The position numbers and the translations under genes are program-made. A stretch of 64,000 nucleotides of DNA. Source: Nostoc sp. GT001 (lineage in GTDB: Bacteria > Cyanobacteriota > Cyanobacteriia > Cyanobacteriales > Nostocaceae). The notes beneath the pieces are model-generated. The model ran no database searches. It saw only the letters and a program-made list of their open reading frames with translations, and was not told where the DNA came from. Shown here piece after piece: positions 9,063 through 17,453 of the stretch. Position 1 is the stretch's first letter, and each line of letters opens with the position of its first letter. The stretch lies in assembly GCF_030382115.1 (NCBI RefSeq), contig NZ_JAUDRJ010000003.1, positions 5,742,911-5,806,910 on the forward strand, written 5' to 3'.

Positions 9063-10793
9063 ATGAATTCGGCACAGCCATTAGGTTCGGTCATTCAAGG
9101 TTCTTTAACTGAAGGTTTAGAAGTACGATTGCATCCTGACATTTCTGTAGAAGATATGCGGGTGGGTAAATTTCTTGTTGTGCAAGGGATGCGATCGCGT
9201 TTTTTTTGTATGCTGACAGATGTAGCATTGGGAGCTGCTAATGCCCGAATTATTGCTAATCCCCCCAGTTGGGAAGACACTTTTTTACGAGATGTTTTAG
9301 CCGGAAGTGGTACTTACGGTACTATCAACCTCGCGCCGATGTTGATGTTCACTCCCGAAGCGGAAGAATCTTTCTCCCCAACAAATGGCAAATCGGCCAA
9401 TCCTTTCCTCCCATCGGTGACGGGTTTGGCTTCATTTGTGCCCCAAACCAGCACAACGATGGAATTGTTGCCTGTTAAAACTATTCCTAGTCACTTTAGT
9501 CAAGTTTACGAAGCCAGTGTTGACGATTTTCGCCGGGTATTTGGTTGGGAAGATGACCCCCAAAGGCGCAACTTTTCCATCGGCAAACCTTTGGATATGG
9601 ATGTGCCAGTTTGTATCGATTTGAATCGCTTTGTAGAACGGAGTAATGGGGTTTTTGGGAAATCGGGTACTGGTAAATCTTTTCTAACGCGGTTACTTTT
9701 AGCTGGCGTTATCCGTAAAAATGCAGCAGTTAACTTGATTTTTGATATGCACTCCGAGTATGGCTGGGAAGCCGTTGCAGAAGGTAAGAACGTTAATACC
9801 GTTAAAGGCTTAAAGCAACTTTTTCCTAGTAAGGTAGAAGTTTACACCCTCGACCCGGAATCGACAAAGCGTCGGGGTGTGCGTGATGCCCAAGAACTTT
9901 ATTTGAGCTATGAGCAAATAGAAGTTGAAGATATTAAGTTATGTAGCCGAGATTTAGGACTCTCTGACGCAGCCTTAGATAACGCCAATATTCTGTATAG
10001 CGAATTTGGCAAGTCTTGGATTGTCCAGTTGTTGAATATGACCAACGAAGAAATCGAGATGTTCTGCGACGAGAAGCGCGGACACAAAGGCTCGATTATG
10101 GCATTGCAGCGCAAACTCTTGCGGATGGATAGCTTGAAGTATATGCGAGCAGTTTGCCCCCAGAATTATATTAGTAAAATTGTGCAATGCCTGGAATCTG
10201 GGAAGAATGTTGTGATAGAATTTGGTTCCCAGTCTAATATGCTCTCTTATATGTTGGTGACAAACATGATCACCCGACGTATCCACGAGCATTACGTCAA
10301 AAAAGCAGACAAATTTCTGCAAAGCAAAAATCCTAGCGATCGCCCGACCCCATTGATGATTACCATTGAAGAGGCGCACCGTTTCCTTGACCCGGCTATC
10401 GTCCAAAGTACTATCTTTGGGACTATTGCCCGCGAACTGCGAAAGTATTTTGTCACACTTTTGGTAGTTGATCAACGTCCATCAGGCATAGATAATGAAG
10501 TTATGTCCCAAATTGGGACTCGTATTACTGCTTTGTTGAATGATGAAAAAGACATTGACGCGATTTTTACAGGTGTATCTGGTGGTAGCGGACTGCGATC
10601 GGTATTGGCAAAGCTAGACTCGAAGCAACAAGCCTTAATTTTGGGTCACGCCGTTCCCATGCCAGTAGTAGTACGTACCCGTCCTTACGACGCAACTTTT
10701 TACGCAGAAATTGGTGAGCCAGCCTGGGAAGAAAAACCTGACGCAGAAGTATTCGCCGCTGCGGAACTAGCCAAAGCTGATCTGGGATTTTAG
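9063..10793 (+). CDS. HerA-like ATPase (DUF87)
   Basis: A 576-residue P-loop ATPase of the HerA/FtsK superfamily. An N-terminal beta-barrel-like region (about 1-100) precedes Walker A GKSGTGKS (about 199-206), DMHSEYGW, Walker B LMITIEEAH (about 431-439) and an RELRK segment followed by DQRPSGID. These are HerA-type motifs for a hexameric DNA translocase. The frame also opens at ATG 9051, but that codon lies in a TGACAAATGACC repeat, so Met5 at 9063 is preferred. No NurA nuclease is adjacent. Cyanobacterial members of this family occur alone and their role is not established. Confidence 0.85.
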   Translation: MNSAQPLGSVIQGSLTEGLEVRLHPDISVEDMRVGKFLVVQGMRSRFFCMLTDVALGAANARIIANPPSWEDTFLRDVLAGSGTYGTINLAPMLMFTPEAEESFSPTNGKSANPFLPSVTGLASFVPQTSTTMELLPVKTIPSHFSQVYEASVDDFRRVFGWEDDPQRRNFSIGKPLDMDVPVCIDLNRFVERSNGVFGKSGTGKSFLTRLLLAGVIRKNAAVNLIFDMHSEYGWEAVAEGKNVNTVKGLKQLFPSKVEVYTLDPESTKRRGVRDAQELYLSYEQIEVEDIKLCSRDLGLSDAALDNANILYSEFGKSWIVQLLNMTNEEIEMFCDEKRGHKGSIMALQRKLLRMDSLKYMRAVCPQNYISKIVQCLESGKNVVIEFGSQSNMLSYMLVTNMITRRIHEHYVKKADKFLQSKNPSDRPTPLMITIEEAHRFLDPAIVQSTIFGTIARELRKYFVTLLVVDQRPSGIDNEVMSQIGTRITALLNDEKDIDAIFTGVSGGSGLRSVLAKLDSKQQALILGHAVPMPVVVRTRPYDATFYAEIGEPAWEEKPDAEVFAAAELAKADLGF

Positions 10794-10818
10794 ATTGTCA
10801 GTTGTCCTTTGTCTTTTG

Positions 10819-11033
10819 CAAATGACCAATACTTCTCTACGAACGCGAACAGTGTTTCGGAGACAGACATTGCGCCCGAAGCGAAGCTATGCCGCAGGCT
10901 TTACGACTTACTTCGGTTCCGGCTCCATCGAGCGAAGTCGAGATGCTCGGCACGAGTCGCTCAGTACAAATGACCAATACTTCTCTACGAGAGGCTACGC
11001 CCGAAGCGAAGCTATGCCGCAGGCTTTACGACT
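10819..11033. repeat. Pair of imperfect direct repeats
   Basis: Two blocks recur in the same order: a 24-bp block (CAAATGACCAATACTTCTCT followed by ACGA) at 10819 and 10967, and a 36-bp block starting CGCCCGAAGCGAAGCTATGC at 10873 and 10998. This sort of GC-rich repeat is common between cyanobacterial genes. Open frames over it are artefacts. Confidence 0.75.
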
Positions 11034-11553
11034 ACGCGGTAGTTGAATCTCGACTTCGCTCGATTACCGCGCAGTCGAAACTCTGTACAAGTGACCAATG
11101 ACAAATGACCAATTCGTGACATCCCTCCATTGTCACAGCAAATTAAGTTCGGTTATCTGGCTAGTTTTTGGCAACAGAAGAGGGGTTTTTGGCGTCACTA
11201 TAGATGTAGTAAGTAATTTCAAGGAAGTTTAAATTTTTTTCTATAACTGCTGCTTTTGATTTATAATGATAGGTTTTATCTAAAGATAGTTTACTATTTG
11301 CCTGATTTATCGTATCATAAGTTAAGTGGAACTCATACCGACTTCGGATTTACCGCTCGGTGTTAGTAACTGTCCAAGAGAAGAATTCTCAAAAATAACC
11401 AGCGTGCTTATAAAAGATTGAAAATTTAGGGAAGGTAGGGGAACCTATCATTGGGGGCTTACCGTCTTAACAACGGCTGTATCAATTAACTAATTGCTTT
11501 TGGTAGCTCCCGACATTTCGTGATAGATGTACTACTTTTTTCCCTCCATTTTA

Positions 11554-11567
11554 GTAATAAAACATAC
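11554..11567 (+). promoter_or_regulatory. NtcA-box-like site GTA-N8-TAC
   Basis: GTA, eight bases, TAC: an exact match to the core NtcA consensus, 33 bp before the sigma-factor ATG. NtcA is the global nitrogen regulator of cyanobacteria. The short distance to the start codon is awkward for class II activation. The match could be chance in AT-rich DNA. Confidence 0.3.
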
Positions 11568-11599
11568 ATTATCTTTACGAAGTAGAGGACATCGCACCA

Positions 11600-12583
11600 A
11601 TGCCTACTGTCAATACCCAAACCGAAAATCTCAACACCAAATTCACGGCTGATATGGTGCGAACCTATCTGCGAGAAATTGGTCGTGTACCACTGCTAAC
11701 CCGCGAACAAGAAATTGTCTTTGGGAAGCAAGTGCAACAAATGATGACGCTGATCGACGCCAAGGAAGCTTTGGCGAAGAAGTTGCAACGCGAACCGGAT
11801 ATTTCAGAGTGGGCCGATCACGTTCAACAATCGGAAACCGATGTGCAACAAACAGTAGCACAAGGTAAGCGCGCAAAGCAAAAAATGATCGAAGCGAATT
11901 TACGCTTGGTTGTTGCTATTGCTAAAAAATATCAAAAGCGAAATATGGAGTTTCTGGATTTAATCCAGGAAGGAACACTGGGATTAGAGCGGGGTGTGGA
12001 GAAATTTGACCCGATGAGGGGTTATAAGTTCTCGACTTATGCTTACTGGTGGATTCGCCAAGCAATTACTCGTGCGATCGCTCAACAAGGACGTACCATC
12101 CGCTTACCGATTCACATTACCGAGAAGCTGAACAAAATCAAAAAAGTACAGCGCGAGTTGGCTCAAAGTTTGGGGCGATCGCCGACTCCAGCCGAAATTG
12201 CCAAAGCACTAGAACTAGAACCTGCCCAGATTCGCGAGTACTTGAATATGGCTCGTCAACCAGTTTCTTTGGATGTGCGGGTTGGGGAGAACCAAGATAC
12301 TGAGTTGCAAGAAATGCTCGAAGATGATGGCCCATCACCAGAGTATTACACCAACCAGGAATTCTTACGCCAAGACTTGAACAATCTGCTAGCAGAACTA
12401 ACCCCGCAACAGCGAGAAGTTGTAGCCCTACGCTTTGGTTTAGAAGATGGTAATGAAATGTCATTGGCGAAAGTCGGTGAGAGATTGAATCTCAGCCGCG
12501 AACGTGTCCGCCAGTTAGAGCATCAAGCTTTGGCTCATCTGCGTCGCCGTCGTGCCAATGTCAAAGAATACGTTGCTAGTTAA
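11600..12583 (+). CDS. Group 2 RNA polymerase sigma-70 factor
   Basis: A 327-residue sigma-70 protein with regions 1.2 (DMVRTYLREIGRVPLLTREQEI), 2 (EANLRLVVAIAKKY, DLIQEGTLGLERGVEKFDP, KFSTYAYWWIRQAITRAI), 3 and 4. The region 4 helix-turn-helix is in MSLAKVGERLNLSRERVRQLE (about 289-309). It lacks the long N-terminal region of the primary sigma factor, and region 2 differs from SigA, so it belongs to the non-essential group 2 factors (SigB/SigD-like), which redirect RNA polymerase under nutrient or light stress. I cannot assign the exact paralogue. Confidence 0.92.
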   Translation: MPTVNTQTENLNTKFTADMVRTYLREIGRVPLLTREQEIVFGKQVQQMMTLIDAKEALAKKLQREPDISEWADHVQQSETDVQQTVAQGKRAKQKMIEANLRLVVAIAKKYQKRNMEFLDLIQEGTLGLERGVEKFDPMRGYKFSTYAYWWIRQAITRAIAQQGRTIRLPIHITEKLNKIKKVQRELAQSLGRSPTPAEIAKALELEPAQIREYLNMARQPVSLDVRVGENQDTELQEMLEDDGPSPEYYTNQEFLRQDLNNLLAELTPQQREVVALRFGLEDGNEMSLAKVGERLNLSRERVRQLEHQALAHLRRRRANVKEYVAS

Positions 12584-13182
12584 AACAAGAGACGCGGAAC
12601 TTCGCGTCTCTACACCACCTTGGTGATGCGCTTCCTGAATTCAGGGGGCGATTTTTTTTTGCTGAAAACCAGGAAACGCAGTTAATCAGGTATTCGCTAT
12701 CGGTTCGATACCTGCGCTATGCGTTTGTTGAGAAACAAAACCCAACATTTTGCAGGGTTTGTCGAATAACGTTTATGCTCCAACCTACGAATATTTTTAA
12801 CTGAGCAGTTAATCAGAAATTTGGGAACGTATCCGAAAAACTATAGATTCAGAATGTAGACATAAGTGTTAGTTTTTTGCTCATTGTGGTTTAGGTCATT
12901 TGGAAAAACCTAACTCCCTTCCGACACAAAAAGGAGGAAAATTCAAAGTCTCTCCTTTGAGGAGAGAGAAATAGAAGAGAGGTTTTCCAGATACCGTGAA
13001 AAGTCAACTGTTATCAGTTCTGCAATAATTTGAGGTAAATATCTTCAAATATTCCAGAGATAATAACAGGGTCAAAAGCTATGTTATTTTTCGATGTAAC
13101 TAGCTATTTATTTTTTAAACCTACTTATCAGCAATTACTTTCTATCAAAGAAAAGTTAATTATATTTATCTAACAATGTAGT
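12584..13182. other. Intergenic region, palindrome and short repeats
   Basis: It holds the palindrome at 12589-12610 and a short CTCTCCT/AGGAGAG hairpin near 12952-12966. No gene is visible. Confidence 0.5.
12589..12610. repeat. Dispersed GAGACGCG palindrome / possible terminator
   Basis: GAGACGCG and CGCGTCTC pair around a six-base loop, starting five bases after the sigma-factor stop codon. No T-run follows. A 28-bp perfect version of the same palindrome is at 59587-59614. This is a dispersed repeat that may act as a transcript end. Confidence 0.5.
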
Positions 13183-13929
13183 ATGAGTCAGAAAATAGTT
13201 GAAAACATTAAAAATTCTTTTCAGCCCAACCTCAGAAACTTAGCTAAAAAATGGGCATTAGCCTCTAGGATGATCGTAAGTATCGTGGTTTTAGGTTACT
13301 TAGTGTTTATTCCATTTAAAGGAGTTGATAAAAACAGGAGATTAGAGACAACAGAAGTAGGACTTCTAACAATTATACTATTGTTAAACTCTTCAGTTCT
13401 TGAAAGAATAGAAAAATTTCAGTTTGGTAGCAATGGAGTAGAACTTAACCTAGTACATAGTAAAATCAAAGCTAATATAGAGGCTAATCAAAAGGAGTCA
13501 AAAGCTTTAGCCTTATTAGGAACTTTAATAGAAAATGATGAAAACCAAAGAAAGTTTTTTGACTCTTTGCTAGACGATGGAGAGCGAACAACTCTGGAAA
13601 ACTTATTTAATGCTGAAAAAGATCAAAGACAGTTTCCATACAAAAAAGAACAATCCTGTGAGCAACGATTGAGACATTTACGAGTATTAGGCTTTATTGA
13701 ATCTTTAACAAATTATCAAATTAACGAATTGCCTCCTCAAGGCAATTTAAGAGACTATTTTAAGCTTACTTGTACTGGAAAAATATCTTTGGCTTTAGGT
13801 TCTAGCAACATTGCTGCACAAGACATATTAAATCAATGTGGAAGTGACTGTCATTGCCGCAAAATTTTGACTCAGATTATAGAAAAACAAGGTCAATATG
13901 GGACAAAAATGAATAGCATTAATAATTGA
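13183..13929 (+). CDS. Unrecognised membrane protein
   Basis: I do not recognise this 248-residue protein. Two hydrophobic segments (about 25-45 and 58-75) lie near the N-terminus. They are followed by a charged, Lys/Glu-rich helical stretch (about 90-150), a region with winged-helix-like character (EQRLRHLRVLGFIES, then LTCTGKISLAL) and a small Cys cluster (CGSDCHCRK, about 223-231). The gene is AT-richer than its neighbours and isolated between two long gaps, which could mean transfer. A membrane-tethered sensor or DNA-binding protein is possible but unproven. Confidence 0.6.
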   Translation: MSQKIVENIKNSFQPNLRNLAKKWALASRMIVSIVVLGYLVFIPFKGVDKNRRLETTEVGLLTIILLLNSSVLERIEKFQFGSNGVELNLVHSKIKANIEANQKESKALALLGTLIENDENQRKFFDSLLDDGERTTLENLFNAEKDQRQFPYKKEQSCEQRLRHLRVLGFIESLTNYQINELPPQGNLRDYFKLTCTGKISLALGSSNIAAQDILNQCGSDCHCRKILTQIIEKQGQYGTKMNSINN

Positions 13930-14045
13930 TATAAGTAGAAACCCTTGAGATTACAGATAAAACCCGCAGATGCGGGTTGCAAACCATTAATTTTTTGTAT
14001 GAGCGGACGAAAGTAATGTGTAGCCACGATTTAGAATCCCCAGAG

Positions 14046-16244
14046 CTACATTCGTTTCAAATCTTGTAAAACTGCGGTGGCTGATTGATAGCGATCGCTA
14101 AAATGATAGCAAACCATTTTATCTAAAATTGCCGCTAATTCTTCGCTAACTTGCACTGTTTGTCGCCACATCACATTCCCCGTTTCTGGATGTGGGTAGA
14201 GTTCTTGCGGTGGTATCCCAGTTATGGCTTGAATAGCAATCATTCCTAAAGCATAAATGTCACTGCATAAACGGGGATGACCGGCAAATTGTTCTGGAGG
14301 TGCATAACCCCGCGTCCCGATGGCTACTGTGGCTAATTCTGTTTGCTCGCTACTCGGCGGTTGCATCAATTTGACAGCACCAAAGTCAATCAATACCAAG
14401 CGATTATTCTGAGCGCATCTAATAATATTAGTCGGTTTGAGATCGCGATGAATCACTCGATGCTGATGAACAAATTCTAGAACTTCTAAAACTTGTTTGA
14501 GCATTTCCATCACAAATGATTCGTTTTGGACATTTTGTACGGGTGGTAATTCTTCGCTTAGGGTATGTCCCTCAATATATTGTTGAATTAAATAAAATTC
14601 GTGGTTATCTTCAAAATAAGCAAGTAGTTCAGGAATCTGATGATGTTTACCCAAAGTTTCTAAAATTTCAGCTTCACTATGAAATAATCTGCGAGCGACT
14701 TGCAAAAATCGTGCATCTTGACGGGCTGGCATTAACTTTTTAACTACACAAGTAGGATTACCCGGTCGTTGAGTATCCTGTGCTAAATAAGTCCGACCAA
14801 ATCCACCTGCACCGAGAGTTTGAGAGATTCTGTAGCGTCCACTCAAAAGCAAATCACCTGATTTTATTTCTAGCGAATCAACTGGGGGAGGAAAGTCAAC
14901 AGACGAGTCGGGAATTGCTGTTTTATCTTCTAAGAGTACATTTAATTGGGCGATCGCTTCTTGTTGTTTTTCAACTTGCAGAATAATCACCTGAGTTTGC
15001 CGCTGATTTTGGTAGCTAGTATAAGTAATCACACAAATACTACTAATCACCAAAGCAAGAGCAGGAGGGATTAACGGCACCCATCCAGCTTGCAAAAACA
15101 AAGCAACGCAGATTACTACTAAGCTAAATAGAGTTATCGTTTCCACCACTAGCAAAAGCAGCGGATTTTGCCACCGCCATACTAAAACACCACCTAATAG
15201 CGACCACCCCCACACCCAAATAAGTTCTACCCAGTTTGGCCAATACCAAATCAAGGGTCGCCCATCTAACACTGTACTGATGAGTTGACTTGCTATCTGT
15301 GCATGAATAAATAGAGCAGGCATTCTGGCTGGTTGATCTGGCAAAGCGCTGTAGGGCGTATAAAAGCCACCTGGAGGGATATTAGTCGCTGTAGTGCCAA
15401 TAATTACTAGACGGTCTTTGAATAAACTGGGGTTGACTTGCCCACTAAGAACATCTGTAAGGGTTACTTGGTCGGCGAGGCTGTTGGGGTGACGGTAATT
15501 TAATAATATTTGATAGCCTTGTGCATCCAAATGTTGGTAGCCACCAGAATTAGGTTGTAAACGCCCAAATAAGGTTTTACCTAATATAAAATCTCCTTTT
15601 TTAGTGAAATCGTATTCAATACCTTGTTTTTCTAGATAATTAATTGCAATTAATGCACCAAATGCAAATGATGTTGTACATTTCTTGTCTGTAGAGTTAG
15701 CAAATAATAAAGTACGGCGGAGAATTTGGTCGTTTTCATTATCAGCAACCACATCGCTAAACCCAACATTATCTATAGGGACATTCGGCGGCGGGGGAAT
15801 TTCATCTCTATCCAAGCTGCTGAAAAAACACGTAGTGACAATGTTATCTTGATTTTGGAGATTAGCCGCCAAATTATTGTCTTCTGGTCGGAAAAGATAT
15901 AAACCAACAATTCGCGGTTGATAAGACTCTATTTTCTTTAATAGCTGATTGATTCTCCGATCTGATAGAGGCCATTTCTCACGTTTGATATCTTTATCAG
16001 TAATTTTAACTAGCACAATCCGCCGATCGGGTGCTTCTGATGGACGCGATCGCAACATCTGGTCATAAACTCTTAACTCCCAAGGCTGTAACCATCTAAG
16101 TTCCCGAACTCCCCAGATAAAGGCGGTCACTCCTACACTGGTAACAAAAATAATTTGCAGCCAGCTTTTGCTCTTAGAAGTTTCACGGGAATCCTGAACT
16201 TTGACAAAAGGTACACGGAGTTTTTCTAATAGTCCACTAATCAC
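14046..16244 (-). CDS. CHASE2-domain serine/threonine protein kinase
   Basis: A 732-residue receptor kinase. It has one TM near residue 30, an extracytoplasmic CHASE2 sensor (about 50-330), three TM segments (about 335-405), a coiled linker and a C-terminal Hanks-type kinase. Kinase landmarks: glycine loop LGAGGFGRTYLAQD, Lys in CVVKKL, HRDLKPTN starting at 599, DFG at 620-622 and APPEQ in place of APE. All catalytic residues are present, so it should be active. Its ligand is unknown. The first 31 codons and the upstream region lie inside a tandem duplication (copy at 16594-17024). Confidence 0.93.
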   Translation of the reverse strand: MISGLLEKLRVPFVKVQDSRETSKSKSWLQIIFVTSVGVTAFIWGVRELRWLQPWELRVYDQMLRSRPSEAPDRRIVLVKITDKDIKREKWPLSDRRINQLLKKIESYQPRIVGLYLFRPEDNNLAANLQNQDNIVTTCFFSSLDRDEIPPPPNVPIDNVGFSDVVADNENDQILRRTLLFANSTDKKCTTSFAFGALIAINYLEKQGIEYDFTKKGDFILGKTLFGRLQPNSGGYQHLDAQGYQILLNYRHPNSLADQVTLTDVLSGQVNPSLFKDRLVIIGTTATNIPPGGFYTPYSALPDQPARMPALFIHAQIASQLISTVLDGRPLIWYWPNWVELIWVWGWSLLGGVLVWRWQNPLLLLVVETITLFSLVVICVALFLQAGWVPLIPPALALVISSICVITYTSYQNQRQTQVIILQVEKQQEAIAQLNVLLEDKTAIPDSSVDFPPPVDSLEIKSGDLLLSGRYRISQTLGAGGFGRTYLAQDTQRPGNPTCVVKKLMPARQDARFLQVARRLFHSEAEILETLGKHHQIPELLAYFEDNHEFYLIQQYIEGHTLSEELPPVQNVQNESFVMEMLKQVLEVLEFVHQHRVIHRDLKPTNIIRCAQNNRLVLIDFGAVKLMQPPSSEQTELATVAIGTRGYAPPEQFAGHPRLCSDIYALGMIAIQAITGIPPQELYPHPETGNVMWRQTVQVSEELAAILDKMVCYHFSDRYQSATAVLQDLKRM

Positions 16245-16435
16245 GGCGTTGAGGCGGTAGCCTGAATTGGGTAGATGTTATAGGCGCAGAAGTCAATTTT
16301 GGGAATCTAGGTTAAAAGCTAATTAACCTAAAACTCCTATTAATGTAGCAATTTACTTATTAGTTAGAGACTTTGACGTATTCCTACTTTTAAAGCAAGC
16401 TTACGCCCAGCGTCAACCATAGAATCAGACAACCA

Positions 16436-16582
16436 CTAACCATCTGTTTGAGATGTTTGAACGTCTTCAACAGGACTGCTAATTGGGAAAGAAATCGGAT
16501 TAGTAGATGGAGTTAGTGAATCTAACTGAGGTTGTTCAAGTGATGCTTCAATGCTTGATCTGCAAAATAGGAGCCAAAAATT
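16436..16582 (-). pseudogene. Truncated 3' copy of the small membrane-protein gene
   Basis: This reads as the C-terminal 40 or so residues (SSIEASLEQPQ... to TSQTDG) of the 94-residue protein encoded at 16877-17161. It was created by the tandem duplication and lacks the hydrophobic N-terminus. An open frame extends it upstream in chimeric sequence to 16657, but that part is not homologous to the parent. Confidence 0.85.
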
Positions 16583-16593
16583 GATTGTAAAAT

Positions 16594-16685
16594 ATTTGCA
16601 GCCAGCTTTTGCTCTTAGAAGTTTCACGGGAATCCTGAACTTTGACAAAAGGTACACGGAGTTTTTCTAATAGTCCACTAATCAC
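16594..16685 (-). pseudogene. Orphan 5' end of the CHASE2 kinase gene
   Basis: Duplicated start codon and first 31 codons of the kinase. The reading frame then runs into unrelated sequence. If still transcribed it would give a short abortive peptide ahead of the real gene. Confidence 0.85.
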
Positions 16686-16876
16686 GGCGTTGAGGCGGTA
16701 GCCTGAATTGGGTAGATGTTATAGGCGCAGAAGTCAATTTTGGGAATCTAGGTTAAAAGCTAATTAACCTAAAACTCCTATTAATGTAGCAATTTACTTA
16801 TTAGTTAGAGACTTTGACGTATTCCTACTTTTAAAGCAAGCTTACGCCCAGCGTCAACCATAGAATCAGACAACCA

Positions 16877-17161
16877 CTAACCATCTGTTTGAGATGTTTG
16901 AACGTCTTCAACAGGACTGCTAATTGGGAAAGAAATCGGATTAGTAGATGGAGTTAGTGAATCTAACTGAGGTTGTTCAAGTGATGCTTCAATGCTTGAA
17001 TCTGCAAAATAGGAGCCAAAAATTTTATCATAGTTAGAAGCAACAGCTAAAAAAGCGCCACCCAAAATATAGATAGGTAATGGCAGATTAAATTCTTTCA
17101 ACCAGTCAAACAGTTCCGCTAACGCAAACAGCACCAAAAAGCAAGCAAGCCAAACCTTCAT
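16877..17161 (-). CDS. Small two-TM membrane protein of unknown function
   Basis: A 94-residue protein: two hydrophobic segments (about 1-17 and 27-44) joined by a short acidic loop, then a polar Ser/Thr/Pro-rich tail ending TSQTDG. I do not recognise the family. It lies upstream of the CHASE2 kinase on the same strand and before the duplication was its immediate neighbour, so co-transcription and a functional link are possible. The tail is the part copied at 16436-16582. Confidence 0.6.
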   Translation of the reverse strand: MKVWLACFLVLFALAELFDWLKEFNLPLPIYILGGAFLAVASNYDKIFGSYFADSSIEASLEQPQLDSLTPSTNPISFPISSPVEDVQTSQTDG

Positions 17162-17453
17162 ATTGTTATCCCCTGAATTTAAACAATTCTATTACTAGCT
17201 TAAATAGCTTGCATGATAGTTGATGTAATACATAATCACCAACTTACAAGAATGCAGAGGGGCAGATGGGAAAGACTTACTGCAACTTCTCCCCTGCTCC
17301 TCTGCTCCCCTGCCTTTTCTTGACAATCTCTATAACCTTAGATGGGTGCAGTTAGAGCCATAGCATCTGCTATATTGCATGAGAAAAATCAAAATATACT
17401 ATTACAGCAAATGGGAGAACCTGGCGAGTCGCTTTTAGCCAAATACTTTTAAA

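Larger units (their letters stand above)
10794..11599. other. Repeat-rich intergenic region and sigma-gene leader
   Basis: The first 300 bp are dispersed repeats, not coding. The remaining 500 bp are AT-rich and presumably contain the sigma-factor promoters, including a GTA-N8-TAC box at 11554-11567. Confidence 0.5.
16153..17024. repeat. 441-bp tandem duplication
   Basis: Bases 16153-16582 are repeated at 16594-17024, with an 11-bp joint between. The copies look identical except for a one-base deletion in the first (near 16558). Each copy contains the first 31 codons of the CHASE2 kinase, its upstream region and the 3' part of the small membrane-protein gene. The near identity means the event is recent. 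Confidence 0.93.

Noticed and set aside
10795-11101. Overlapping 83- and 70-residue open frames
   Set aside because: They translate the same dispersed repeats twice. Repetition, not coding constraint, keeps the frames open.
16436-16657. 73-residue frame as a full gene
   Set aside because: It is a chimera of antisense kinase sequence and the duplicated tail of the small membrane gene, so it is treated as a truncated copy.
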